Positions 49,942 through 59,800 of a stretch of DNA of 62,234 nucleotides are shown here, one piece after another. The stretch is from Deltaproteobacteria bacterium (lineage in GTDB: Bacteria; Desulfobacterota; Binatia; UBA9968; JAJDTQ01), in assembly GCA_026712905.1 (NCBI GenBank), contig JAPOPM010000229.1:1-62234 (forward strand). The letters run 5' to 3'. Under the pieces are notes generated by a model. It searched no databases and was not told the DNA's origin. It saw only the letters and a list, made by a program, of their open reading frames with translations. The translations under genes were made by a program, and so were the position numbers. Every line of letters begins with the position of its first letter. Within the stretch, counting starts at the first letter, position 1.

Positions 49942-50812
49942 GGCCGTTCTCCTGGATCTGCCTTGCCGCCTGCATGAGCGCGCGGCGGACGAAGACCGCC
50001 ACCATCTTGCGACGGTAATCGGCGCTGGCGTGGGGGTCCGAGCCTGGGTCCACTTCGGTGCTCGCCATCTCGCCCGCGGCCCGCGCGGTCTCCTCGTCGA
50101 GCACCGCGCCGTTCAAGGCTGCCTCGGCGCGGCTCGCGCGCAACGGCACGGGCGCCGCGCCGCCGATGCCGATGCGCGCCTCGGCCACGGCGCCCGGGCG
50201 TTGCGTGTCCGGCACCACGATCGCCGCGACCCCCACGATGGCCAGGTCCTCGGGGCTGATGGCGTGCTTCAGGTAGACTCCGGCGGCGCCCGCCGGCGGA
50301 TGCTCGATGTCGATGCGGCACAGGATCTCGTCCGGCTCCAACGCGGTCTCGAAGTAGCCGGTGAAGAATGCCTCCAGCGGGACTTCCCGGCCGTGCGTGC
50401 GCCGCCGCAACACCGCGCGGCCGTTGAGGGACAGCAGCACCGGCGGCAGGTCGGCTCCAGGCTCGTTGTGGCACACGTTGCCGCCGATGGTGCCGAGGTT
50501 GCGCACCGCCGTGGAACTCACCTGCCGCGCCGCGGCCGGGAGCACGCCCACCTCCTCGCGCAGGACCGGCGACGCGATCAACTGCCGGCACGTGTTCATG
50601 GCGCCGATGGAGATGCCGCGGGACTGCACCTCGATGCCGCGCAATGCCTCCACCGGTTCCAGGTCGATCAGCGCGCCCGGCGATACCAGCCGGTTGCGCA
50701 TCATCACCAGCAACGACTGGCCGCCGGCGATGGGCAGAGCGTCGTCCGTGTATTCCTCGCGCGCCGCCAGCGCCTCGTCCAGGTCGGCGGGCCGGATCAG
50801 CTTGCATTCCAT
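49928..50812 (-). CDS. Xanthine dehydrogenase-family FAD-binding subunit (CoxM-like)
   Basis: The 294-residue protein carries the FAD-binding blocks AGGQSLLVMMRNRL and VRNLGTIGGNVCHNEPGADLPPVLLSL (core NLGTIGGNVCH and PGADLPP) and the C-terminal CO-dehydrogenase flavoprotein domain. The ATG at 50810-50812 gives a normal N terminus (MECKLIRPADLDEALA). It follows the molybdopterin subunit by ten bases and overlaps the 2Fe-2S subunit gene, so all three are translated together. It transfers electrons from the FeS clusters to the final acceptor. Confidence 0.92.
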   Translation of the reverse strand: MECKLIRPADLDEALAAREEYTDDALPIAGGQSLLVMMRNRLVSPGALIDLEPVEALRGIEVQSRGISIGAMNTCRQLIASPVLREEVGVLPAAARQVSSTAVRNLGTIGGNVCHNEPGADLPPVLLSLNGRAVLRRRTHGREVPLEAFFTGYFETALEPDEILCRIDIEHPPAGAAGVYLKHAISPEDLAIVGVAAIVVPDTQRPGAVAEARIGIGGAAPVPLRASRAEAALNGAVLDEETARAAGEMASTEVDPGSDPHASADYRRKMVAVFVRRALMQAARQIQENGHGAA

Positions 50813-50822
50813 GGGTCGTCCC

Positions 50823-53120
50823 TCACCCGCCGTTGCTCTTCCGCTGGCTCTCCACCGCCTCCAGCACCCGCTCGGGAAAGAGCGGCAGCTCCTTGAGACG
50901 CACGCCCAACGCGTCGTGGATGGCGTTGCCGATGGCGGGGGCGATGCCCACGATGGCCAGCTCGCCGATGCCCTTGGCGCCGAACGGACCCTCCGGCAGC
51001 GGCACTTCCACGGCGATGGGGGTGATCTCCGGGATCTCCTGGCTCGACGGGATCTTGTAGTCCATGAACGAGGGATTGACGATGCGGCCGTTGTCGAACT
51101 GGAGCCGTTCGTGCAGGGCGTAGCCCAGTCCCATGACCACACCGCCGACGATCTGGCCGTCGACGCTCAGGGGGTTGAGGCTCTTGCCCACGTCATGGGC
51201 GGAGGCGATGCGCCGCACCCGGACGATGCCGGTCTCCTCGTCGATCTCCGCCTCCACCGCCTGGGCCGCGTACTTCCAGCCGGGCACGGACTCCTTGCCC
51301 TGGGCCTTGTGAGGCAACGTCGGATAGTCTCCCTTGCCGCCGTAGGAGCCCCGTCCCAGGATCGGCCGCTCGCTCGCATGCGCCCGTGCCAGCACCGCGC
51401 GAAACGTGAGCGAGAGCTCCGGATGCGCGGGCGACACCACGCGTTCCTCGGCCACGGCAAGGTCGTCCCGCGGAACCTCCACCATGCGCGAGGCCAGCTC
51501 CAGGAGCTGGTTGCGCGCGTCTTCGGCGGCGATCTTTACGGCCATGCCGGTGTAGAAGGTGACGCGGCTGGAGAACGTCCCGCGGTCGTAGGGCGTCGTG
51601 CCGGTGTCCGCGCTGGCGATGCCCACGGATTCCACCGGGACCCCCAGCACCTCGGCGGCGATCTGGCACAGCACCACGGACATGCCCTGGCCGAGCTCGG
51701 AGGCGCCCACCAGCACCTGGGCGCTGCCGTCCTCGTTGAACTGCACGTAGGCGCTGGAGATGCTGGAGTGGGTGGTGGGGGACTTGGCGATGACCGCGAG
51801 GCCGCGGCCCACGTTCGGGGGCTTGGGGGTGCCCCAGCCGATGGACTCGGCCACCCGTTCCAGGCACTCCCGCAGCCCGATGCTCCGCACCACGTCGTCG
51901 ATGGAGTTGATGTCGCCTTCTTCCAGGATGTTCTTGAGGCGCAACTCTAACGGATCGATCCCCAGGCGCTCGGCGATCATGTCCAGTTGCGACTCGATGG
52001 CGAAGGCGCCCTCGGGCACCCCGAGCCCGCGCAACTGCGTGCCGCGCATCTTGTTGGTGTAGACCAGCGTGGACGACACCCGGATGTCGTGGATGCGGTA
52101 GGGGCCGATGCCGTCCTTCATGGCGCGGTTGCTGGGGGCGAGGCCTTCCGCGTGGGCGCCGGTGTCCCACAGAAAGTCGACGTCCCGCCCCACCACGGTG
52201 CCGTCCTTCATGACCCCGGTCTTCACCGTCACGGTGGCCGGGGTGGAGCCGGCCGCGGCCGTGAACTCCTCCGCCCGGGTCATGACGATCTTCACGGGCT
52301 TGCGGCTGTGGAGCGCCAGGGCCACGGTCACGGGCTCCAGCCGCGGCTCGATCTTGCCGCCGAAGCCGCCGCCCACCTTGGTGCATACGACGCGCATGCG
52401 GCTCTCGGGGACGCCGAACAGCTCCGCCAGCAGGGTGCGCAGCTCGAACACCTCCTGGCTGCAGGTCCACACCGTGACCGTGTTGCCCCGGACCGCGGCC
52501 ACGGTGGCGTGGGGCTCCATGTAGCTGTGATGGATCTGGCTCGCGTGGAAGGTGTCCTCGAACATGTAGTCCGCCCGCGCCAGCGCCGCTTCCACGTCGC
52601 CGCGCTGGTGCGACGCCTGGTGGATGATGTTGGTGCCGTGCACGGGCTTCCACGAGGCCAGGTACACCGACCGGGCCGGCCCCAGTTCATCGTGCACCAG
52701 CGGCGCGCCGTCCTGCACCGCCTCCGCGGCATCGAACACCGCCGGCAACTCCTCGTAGTCCACCTCGATGAGGGACAGCGCCTCCAGCGCCCGCTCCTCG
52801 TCCGGCGCCGCGGCCGCGGCCACCGGCTGGCCGACGTGGCGCACTTTCTCCGCCGCGAAGATCTCGTCGTCCTGGATGGCGTAGCCGTAACGCCGGTCCG
52901 GCACGTCCCCCGCGCTGATGACGGTGACGCCGGGAAGCGCCCGGGCCTTGTCCACCTCGATGGAGCGGATCCTCGCGTGCGGCAGCGGACTCCGCAGGAT
53001 CTTGCCCCACAGCATCCCCGGCTGGGTCACGTCCGGCCCGTAGATGGCCTGTCCCGAGATCATCTCGGCGCCGTCCGGACGCACCACCGGAGTACCGATT
53101 ACGCGATAGTCGTCAGCCAT
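50823..53120 (-). CDS. Xanthine dehydrogenase-family molybdopterin subunit (CoxL-like)
   Basis: The 765-residue catalytic subunit starts MADDYRVIGTPVVRPDG at the ATG 53118-53120; the frame runs to 53225 without family sequence. Molybdopterin contacts are in VGGGFGGKIEP, VGASELGQGM and SYGGKGDYPTLP, and the base glutamate lies in PFGAKGIGELAI. The CO dehydrogenase active-site loop with its selenocysteine-equivalent cysteine (AYxCSFR) is absent: the segment is MRGTQLRGLGVPEGAFAIE instead. So it is a general aldehyde/N-heterocycle hydroxylase rather than a CO dehydrogenase. No cofactor-insertion gene is adjacent. Confidence 0.92.
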   Translation of the reverse strand: MADDYRVIGTPVVRPDGAEMISGQAIYGPDVTQPGMLWGKILRSPLPHARIRSIEVDKARALPGVTVISAGDVPDRRYGYAIQDDEIFAAEKVRHVGQPVAAAAAPDEERALEALSLIEVDYEELPAVFDAAEAVQDGAPLVHDELGPARSVYLASWKPVHGTNIIHQASHQRGDVEAALARADYMFEDTFHASQIHHSYMEPHATVAAVRGNTVTVWTCSQEVFELRTLLAELFGVPESRMRVVCTKVGGGFGGKIEPRLEPVTVALALHSRKPVKIVMTRAEEFTAAAGSTPATVTVKTGVMKDGTVVGRDVDFLWDTGAHAEGLAPSNRAMKDGIGPYRIHDIRVSSTLVYTNKMRGTQLRGLGVPEGAFAIESQLDMIAERLGIDPLELRLKNILEEGDINSIDDVVRSIGLRECLERVAESIGWGTPKPPNVGRGLAVIAKSPTTHSSISSAYVQFNEDGSAQVLVGASELGQGMSVVLCQIAAEVLGVPVESVGIASADTGTTPYDRGTFSSRVTFYTGMAVKIAAEDARNQLLELASRMVEVPRDDLAVAEERVVSPAHPELSLTFRAVLARAHASERPILGRGSYGGKGDYPTLPHKAQGKESVPGWKYAAQAVEAEIDEETGIVRVRRIASAHDVGKSLNPLSVDGQIVGGVVMGLGYALHERLQFDNGRIVNPSFMDYKIPSSQEIPEITPIAVEVPLPEGPFGAKGIGELAIVGIAPAIGNAIHDALGVRLKELPLFPERVLEAVESQRKSNGG

Positions 53121-53198
53121 GTCGTGCGCTCCGTGGGCACCGTACAGCGCGGGCGGGGAGGGGGTCAAGCACGGGGTGGCATCTTCAGCCCGATCCGG

Positions 53199-53256
53199 AC
53201 AATCGCATGCACCTGTAGTGTACAATCACACGCAGTTTTATCGTATAATCACACGC
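53199..53256 (+). repeat. Three direct repeats with 23-bp period upstream of an ATPase
   Basis: ACAATCGCATGC (53199-53210), ACAATCACACGC (53222-53233) and ATAATCACACGC (53245-53256) are 12-bp copies differing by one to three bases and spaced exactly 23 bp apart, about two helical turns. They lie on the same face of the DNA in front of the ATPase gene. The third copy overlaps a perfect TATAAT hexamer (53244-53249). They are probable operator or initiator sites for a cooperative DNA-binding protein. Confidence 0.65.
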
Positions 53257-53257
53257 C

Positions 53258-53285
53258 TTTACAGAAGACAAATACACGGTATACT
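53258..53285 (+). promoter_or_regulatory. Promoter of the DUF4143-type ATPase
   Basis: TTTACA (53258-53263) and TATACT (53280-53285) are separated by 16 bp and lie ten bases before the ATG at 53295, so the leader would be very short. The three direct repeats end just upstream. Confidence 0.5.
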
Positions 53286-53294
53286 GATGGCCAA

Positions 53295-54542
53295 ATGACC
53301 GACAACGAAACCATCTATCCCCGTCTACTGGAGCCGGTGATCCGGGAAGCATTGGCCGATACGCCGGTGGTATGCGTTCTGGGTCCCCGGCAGGCGGGCA
53401 AGACCACGCTGGTTCAGCGCCTGGCCCCTGAGCGAGCTTACATCAGTCTGGACGAGAACAACTATTTTCGGACGGCTGTCGATGATCCGGATGGCTTCAT
53501 CTCAAGCCTTCCGGATGTAGTCACCCTCGACGAAGTGCAACGGGCTCCGGCGGTGCTGCCCGCCATCAAACGGGCCGTCGACAGGGATCGTCGACCCGGG
53601 CGGTTTCTGCTGACCGGCTCCGCCAATTTGTTGTTCGTGCCGAGAGTCACCGAATCCCTGGCCGGGCGCATGGAGATCGCGCAGTTGTACCCGCTCACGG
53701 AAGTGGAGAAAGAGCGTAAGCCAGGCAGGTTCCTGAGCGCTCTGCTGGGAGGAACTCTACGCCCCGAGATCAAGGGTGGAACGGTCACGGCGGAAACCGG
53801 ATTGGCTGAACGGCTGGTTGCGGGAGGCTATCCGGAACCTCTCGGCCGGCCTCCGCAGCGTGCCCGGCAGTGGTACCGCCAGTACCTGCGCATCATCGTG
53901 GAGCGTGACGTTCAGGACATCGCCAGGGTGCAAGATGCGCAGGTACTGGCTCGAGTCCTTGAACTACTCGCCCTCCGGAGCGCGCAGTTGCTCAATGCAA
54001 GCGCTTTGGCCAGCGATCTTGGTCTGCGCAGGCCGACGGTAGATCATTATCTGGCCGTGCTCGAACGGCTCTTCCTGGTGCGACGCTTGCCGGCTTGGCA
54101 CGGCAACACCGCCAAGCGCCTCGTCAAGACGCCGAAGGTCTATTTGCTCGACAGCGGTCTCGCCTCGGCGCTCTGCGACCTTACCGCCGCGGACTGGCTT
54201 CACCACCGAGACCGCATGGGGCCACTCCTGGAGTCGTTCGTGGTCCAGCAACTCGTTGCCCAGGCGGCCTGGACGGACCCTGGTCTGCGCTTCTGGCATT
54301 ACCGGGACGCCGACCAGATCGAGGTGGACATCGTCTTGACACGGGGCTCGAAGACCTGGGGAGTCGAGGTCAAGGCCGCCGCTTCGTTGACGGACGGGGA
54401 CGGTCGAGGTCTCAAGCGGCTGGCGGATCGCTGCGGCGACGATTTCCAGGGCGGCATACTCCTCTATGCCGGCCAGGACATTCTTCCCCTGGGCGACAAA
54501 CGAATGCTCGCGGTGCCGCTGAATGCATTGTGGAAGCGATAG
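53295..54542 (+). CDS. AAA-family ATPase with DUF4143 domain
   Basis: The 415-residue protein has the Walker A VLGPRQAGKTTLVQRLA (about residues 27-43), Walker B VTLDEVQRAP and the sensor-type LLTGSANLLFVPRV. The C-terminal DUF4143 part contains YLLDSGLASAL, a winged-helix-like NASALASDLGLRRPTVDHYLAVLERLFLVRRL (core DLGLRRPTVDHYLAVLE) and the PD-(D/E)xK-like tail VDIVLTRGSKTWGVEVKAA. Such ATPases are widespread in mobile and defence-rich regions and their role is unsettled. The gene is intact, unlike its relative at 61011. It stands behind the 23-bp-period repeats, divergent from the molybdoenzyme operon. Confidence 0.88.
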   Translation: MTDNETIYPRLLEPVIREALADTPVVCVLGPRQAGKTTLVQRLAPERAYISLDENNYFRTAVDDPDGFISSLPDVVTLDEVQRAPAVLPAIKRAVDRDRRPGRFLLTGSANLLFVPRVTESLAGRMEIAQLYPLTEVEKERKPGRFLSALLGGTLRPEIKGGTVTAETGLAERLVAGGYPEPLGRPPQRARQWYRQYLRIIVERDVQDIARVQDAQVLARVLELLALRSAQLLNASALASDLGLRRPTVDHYLAVLERLFLVRRLPAWHGNTAKRLVKTPKVYLLDSGLASALCDLTAADWLHHRDRMGPLLESFVVQQLVAQAAWTDPGLRFWHYRDADQIEVDIVLTRGSKTWGVEVKAAASLTDGDGRGLKRLADRCGDDFQGGILLYAGQDILPLGDKRMLAVPLNALWKR

Positions 54543-54554
54543 GCCTGCCGGTAG

Positions 54555-55262
54555 TCAGATGTCGCAGAGCTCGGGCCAGCGCTTGCGGATGCGCTCCTTC
54601 AGCGCGGGGCTGGCCTCCGCCACCTTGGGGAACGTGTCCCTTTGGTTCCAGGGGCGGCAGGCGTCGATGAGCATCCGCTTGTTGAGGTTCCGGCGGTCGG
54701 CGGGGTAGGCCATGGGATCCAGCGGGCTGCTCCAGCAATTGCGCATGATGTCGAGGTCGGTGTCCGGGTCCACGCGTGTGCACATGGCCCACAGGACGGC
54801 GTCGGCATCGGTGGGGTCGATGTCGTCGTCGACGATGACGATCATCTTGTTGAGGTAGGAGCCCGCGTAGGAGCCGGCGGCGGCCATGGCGGCCTGTTTG
54901 GAGTGGCCCTGGTACAACTGGGTGATGGCGATGGTGATGAACATCTGGCTGCCGCAGCCCTCGTGGTTCCACACCCCCTTGATGCCCGGCACGCCCGCCG
55001 CCTCCATCTGCTCCCAGATGGCCGAGCTGCTGAGGAAGCTGGAAATGTAGGTGTCGTCGCTGGGCGGCCTGCGCGGCACGGTGCCGAGGATGATCGGGTC
55101 GTTCCGGTACATCAGCGACGCCACCTCGATGACCGGCTGTTTCTCGCGGCCCCCGGCGTAGTAGCCGGTCCACTCTCCGAAGGGGCCTTCGAGCTCGAGA
55201 CGTCCCGTGGGTATGTGCCCTTCGACGGCGATCTCGGCCGTCGCGGGAAGGGGAAGGTTCGT
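54555..55262 (-). pseudogene. UbiD-family decarboxylase, C-terminal fragment
   Basis: The minus-strand frame reads LPLPATAEIAVEGHIPTG, EGPFGEWTGYYAGG, then YRNDPIILGTVPRRPPSD and the roughly 230-residue C-terminal half of UbiD/prenyl-FMN decarboxylases, with VDDDIDPTD near the active-site glutamate region. The N-terminal half, which binds prenylated FMN, is absent. Coding resemblance stops at about 55256, where a plus-strand HyuB fragment begins. The remaining stop and frame are intact, so it is a truncation, not decay by frameshift. It cannot be a working decarboxylase. Confidence 0.75.
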
Positions 55263-56528
55263 GACCGCGCCGCGCAGATGCGCGACTACCTCGCGGGACT
55301 CTACCAGCCCAACGGCGACGTCCTGTGCGCGGGCGACGCCATGGCCTGGCACGTGGGCTGCGCCGCCGTGGCGGTACGCCGCATCATCGAGCGCTTCACC
55401 GACGAGGGCGGGATCTTCCCCGACGACATGTTCCTGATCAACGACCCCTACCTGGCGGCCATCCACCAGCCGGACATGTACGTGGTGTCGCCGATCCACG
55501 TGGACGAGCGCCTCATCGGCTGGAGCGCCACCTTCGTGCACGTGGCCGACGTCGGCGCCATGTCGCCGGGAGGGAACTCGCCGGGCGCCACCGAGATCTG
55601 TCACGAGGGCATCCGCATCCCCGGCATCAAGCTCATCGAGCGCGGCAAGATCCGCCGGGACGTGTTCGACACCATCACCAACATGACCCGGCAGCCCGTC
55701 AAGGTGAAGCTGGACTTCAAGTGCCATCTCCAGGACGGCGCCGGCGCGGGCAAGTTCCGCGGCGGCGCCGGCGAGGAATCCCTGCTCATGACCCACGACG
55801 CCCCGGAGGCCAAGATCCAGATCGTCGCCCTGGGGGTCGCCGGGCTCAGGAATTCGGGGTTCGGCATCTACGGCGGCCATCCGGGCGCCCCCAGCATCCT
55901 GGTGCAAGTGGAGGACAGCGACGTGCGCAAGGCCGTGGCCGCCAAGACCCTCCCCGACGAGTTGGCAGAGGCCGGCGGCACCCACAACCTGCTGGGCTAC
56001 CGCGACCTCCGCCTGAACGCCGACGACCTGCTGTACCTCCGGTGCGCCAACGGCGGCGGCTACGGCGATCCGCTCGAACGCGATCCAGAGGACGTCCTGC
56101 TGGACGTCGCCGACGGCCTCGTGTCACGGGGAGCCGCGGAGTCCGTCTACGGCGTGGTCCTGGCCGACGGGCAGGGTGTGGACGCCGACGCCACACGGGA
56201 GAAGCGCGACATGCTCAGGAGCGAGCGGCAGGCCGCCGTCACCCACGCTCCGGCCGTGTCCGAGGCTCCGGTGCGGGAGCCGACTCCGTTCAACACCCCC
56301 TCCAGGAGTCCTTGGATGTGTGCGCCGTGGACGGCCGCTCGTGGGTCCGCTGCACCCACTGCGGCCACGTCCTGTGCGAGAGCGACCGGGACTGGCGCGA
56401 CGCCTGCGCCGTGGGCGACGCCGCGCCCAGCGAGGCCGGCCCGCTCATGGACCTGCTCACCGGCAAGTACGTGTTCCAGCGCTGGTACTGCCCGGCCTGC
56501 AGCGTGCTGCTCAAGTCGGAAATGGTGA
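55257..56528 (+). pseudogene. Hydantoinase B / N-methylhydantoinase-type subunit, internally deleted
   Basis: The frame starts abruptly with AAQMRDYLAGLYQPNGDVL, continues with LINDPYLAAIHQPDMYVVSPIH and HVADVGAMSPGGNSPGATEI, then NMTRQPVKVKLDFKCHLQDG, joined directly to GAGKFRGGAGEESLL. Full HyuB proteins are about 550-600 residues and contain some 200 residues between these last two blocks, so an in-frame central deletion is likely. The first part before residue AAQMRD is also missing at the head-on junction with UbiD. Family resemblance ends near 56225; after that the frame only shadows the zinc-ribbon ORF to its stop. No HyuA is present. Confidence 0.7.
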
Positions 56529-56551
56529 CGGCGGAGGCGCGGACGGGATAG
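56318..56551 (+). CDS. Acetone-carboxylase-gamma-like zinc-ribbon protein or domain
   Basis: A 77-codon frame starting at GTG 56318 (AGGAG nine bases before) has RCTHCGHVLCESDRDWRDAC and RWYCPACSVLLKSEM, two Cys pairs as in acetone carboxylase gamma subunits. The same frame is open farther upstream with family-like residues (HPLQESLDVCAVDG), so the real start may be earlier or the region may once have been fused to HyuB and separated by a frameshift near 56255-56300. Gamma subunits accompany HyuA/HyuB-type carboxylases, which fits the neighbouring HyuB fragment. Confidence 0.5.
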   Translation: MCAVDGRSWVRCTHCGHVLCESDRDWRDACAVGDAAPSEAGPLMDLLTGKYVFQRWYCPACSVLLKSEMVTAEARTG

Positions 56552-56873
56552 ACAAGCGGTCCGGCGGTACCATCTTCGGAGGGGACGCGCCGAGAGAGGG
56601 GTTCGGCGAGGCTCACCCGTCATCCTGCCATCGTTGGCTTCTTCATCTGATCTCCTTTCCCGGAGCGCTTCCTCGATCAGCCCCTTCGGGTTCGTTTCTT
56701 CTCTGCGAATATCACTCTTGTTCACTCGAATTGTTGACAGTCTGGCAAAAGGGTCTTAATTTAACCGAACGTTAGAACCGATACCGACTACAACGGGATG
56801 CCGGCCCAGGTCTGGAGGCCGGTCTGGAGCCCCTCCTGACTCACTGACAGGAGGGATTCCGTGGAGGCGACAC
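56552..56873 (+). promoter_or_regulatory. Intergenic stretch with likely promoter of the surface protein
   Basis: No gene was seen in these 322 bases. TTGACA at 56734-56739 is followed 15-17 bases later by the AT-rich CTTAATTTAA, the only clear promoter-like signal. GGAGG at 56863-56867 is the ribosome-binding site of the next gene. The leader would be about 100 bases. Confidence 0.4.
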
Positions 56874-59800
56874 ATGGTGCGAGTTTTGGAGAGAGAGAAA
56901 GAGGAAGCCTCCGATGGCGGATCCCGACCGGCCGACCGCGGGGCGGCGGTGGTCGCGCGTCGCCGCCGCCCCCTCCTGGCGGCGGGTCTGTCCGCACTTG
57001 CCGCCGTCCTGTCGCTAACCACGCTCTTCGCCGTCCCCGTCCCCGCGCTCGCACAGACCACCCTGGTCAGCCAGCGGGCCGGCACCAACACCTCGGCGAC
57101 GGGCAAGCCGGCGATCACCGGCACGGCTCGGGTGGGCCAGGTGCTGACCGCGGGCCTCGGCACGATCACCGATGCCGACGGGCTGCCGGCCACCGCCTTC
57201 CCGATGGACTACAGCGTCCAGTGGATCCGGGTGGACGGCGCCACCGAGACCGACATCGCCGGGGCGGCTTCGGCCACCTACACGCTCACGGGAGCGGACT
57301 ATGCGAAGAAGGTCGGCGTGAGAGTGTCGTTTGTCGACAGCGCGGGCAGGTTGGAGAACCGGGTCAGCGATGCCTACCCTTCCGGGACGGACATCGTCGT
57401 CGCGGCGCATGACGTGTGCGGGCGGACCATGCAGGTGCGGGACGCGATCGTGGCGAAGGTTGCGGACGCGTCGCACTGCTCCGAGGTCACCGTCGCCCAT
57501 CTGGCGGAGATAAGGAAAGGCCTGATCCTGTCAAACAGCAATATCACCAGCCTCGCCGTGGGGGACTTCGCGGGGCTGAACCGGTTGGGCTGGCTGGCGC
57601 TGAGACACAACGCTCTGACCTCGCTGCCGGAGGGGATCTTCGCGGGGTTGACCAGGGTGGATTCGATCGATCTGGCCTCCAACCGTCTGACTTCGCTGCC
57701 GGCGGGGGTCTTCGCGGGGCTGACCAATCTGCACGGTCTGGCTCTGGGAGACAACCGTCTGACTTCGCTGCCGGCGGGGGTCTTCGCGGGGCTGACCAAG
57801 CTGTGCTCGCTCGGTCTGAGTCGCAACGCCCTGACCTCGTTGCCGGCGGGGATCTTCGCGGACCAGCGCTGTCTGGGCTCGCTGTCTCTGAACGACAATG
57901 CTCTGACCTCGCTGCCGGGAGGCATCTTCGCGGGGCTGGCCCAGTTGTGGGCGCTTGATCTGAGTAACAACGCTCTGACCTCGTTGCCGGACGGTGTCTT
58001 CGAAAACCTCACTCGTCTGTGCCTACTCCGTGTGCATGGCAACCCCGGCAGCGCCGATTTCACGCCGCCGGCGAACGCCGGGGAGGACCGCACGGTGTCG
58101 CCGGGCGCCGTGGTGACGCTCGACGGGAGCGAGACCCGTGACACGGGGCCGTGGAAGGACCTGCTCGCCAGTTGGGAGTGGGTGCAGGTGGATGCGGCCG
58201 GCGAACGGCTCCGTCCCGCGACGGTGACGCTTGAGGGCGCGGACGGGCCGATGCCGTCATTCACCGCGCCCGCGGCGGGCACGCTGCATTTCAGGCTGAC
58301 GGTGACCGGCCGGGGCTTTGGGCCCTTCACGGCGAGCGACACGGTGACGGTGACGGTCGGCGCCGACACCGCGCGCACGGCGCGGTTCACGGCGCCAATC
58401 ACGGCACAGGTCGCCCGCGCCGTGAAGTGGCACGACGGCACGGCGGGGTTCGACCTGCACTTGACGTTCAGTCACGAGCCGGCGGAGTTCAGCTACCGCA
58501 CGATGCGGGACGGGCTGTTCGACGTCGAGGGCGGGCGCATCGTGAAGGCGCGGCGGCTGGTGCATGGGCGGAACTCGAGATGGACGCTCTCCATCATCCC
58601 GGACGGACCGGGGGATGTCACCCTGGCGGCGCGCGTGACGACCGACTGTGCGACGGACCATGCCGTGTGCGACGCGCACGGACGGAAGTTCGCGGGCGGG
58701 CTTTCCGTGACGATCCCGGGCCCGGTGGTGTCGGCGCAGGTCACCCACGCTCCGGAGGCGCACAACGGCACGGCGGGGTTCAACCTGCACTTGACGTTCA
58801 GTCACGAGCCGGCGGAGTTCAGCTACCGCACGGTGCGGGACGGGCTGTTCGACGTCGAGGGCGGACACATCGCGAAGGCGCGGCGGCTGGAGCGTGGACG
58901 GAATTCGGGATGGGAGCTCTCCATCATTCCGGACGGACCGGGGGATGTCACCCTGGCGGCGCGCGTGACGACCGACTGCGCGGCGGACCATGCCGTGTGC
59001 GACGCGCATGGACGGAAGTTCGCGGGCGGGCTTTCCGTGACGATCCCGGGCCCGGTGGTGTCGGTGGCGGATGCGCGAGTCGCGGAGGCCGAAGGGGCGA
59101 GGCTTGACTTCGTGGTCTCGTTGCGCCCTGTCCGGGACGTGACGACCACCGTCGCGTACGCGACGTCCGACGGCACGACGGTGGCGGGCGCGGACTACAC
59201 GGCAGCGTCGGGGACACTCACCTTCGCGAGGGGCGAGACGGAGAAAACCGTTTCGGTGATGGTGCTCGACGACGCGCACGACGAGGGCGAGGAGACGCTG
59301 ACGCTCACGCTCTCGAGCCCGTCCGGAGCCCGGATCGGCGACGGCACCGCCACGGGCACGATCCGGAACGACGACCCGTTGCAACGGGCGTGGCTGTCCC
59401 GCTTCGGGCGGACGGTGGGGACGCACGTAGTGGACGCGGTGGGTGCGCGGCTGCGCGGCTCACCGGGCCAAGGCGCTCACCTGACGGTGGGGGGTGCCCG
59501 GCTCCCGCTGGGGCGGGGCGCGGCGGACCCGCCGGGGGCGCCCGGTTTGCCGGCGACCACCGGGGCGGTGGCTGATGGCGCCCACACCGGACTCCCCCGC
59601 GGGCCGAAGTGGTATCCTTGGCTGGATGGCCCGAACTCAGACCTGCGGCTGGGGCAGTCGCGGGCTCTCCGGATGCCGGATGTCCGGCAGTTGCTGCTGG
59701 AGAGTTCGTTCCGGCTGAACTTGAACGCGGCGGGGGCCGCGACCCCGCGGCTCACGGCCTGGGGCGGAGTCGCCGGCACCACGTTCGACGGGCGGGACGG

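Noticed and set aside
50823..53120. Carbon monoxide dehydrogenase assignment for the molybdoenzyme
   Set aside because: The characteristic active-site cysteine loop of form I CoxL is absent, so only the general family is supported.
51987..53294. Upstream extension of the DUF4143 ATPase frame into the molybdoenzyme gene
   Set aside because: The extension is antisense to the molybdopterin subunit; the ATPase starts at 53295 with a promoter directly before it.
56147..56725. Minus-strand 192-codon frame over the gamma-like region
   Set aside because: It is antisense to the zinc-ribbon frame, has no ribosome-binding site and shows no family resemblance.
57540..58040. Regular repeats that could suggest a CRISPR array
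   Set aside because: They are 72-bp coding repeats for leucine-rich repeats in one open frame, without unique spacers between conserved repeats.
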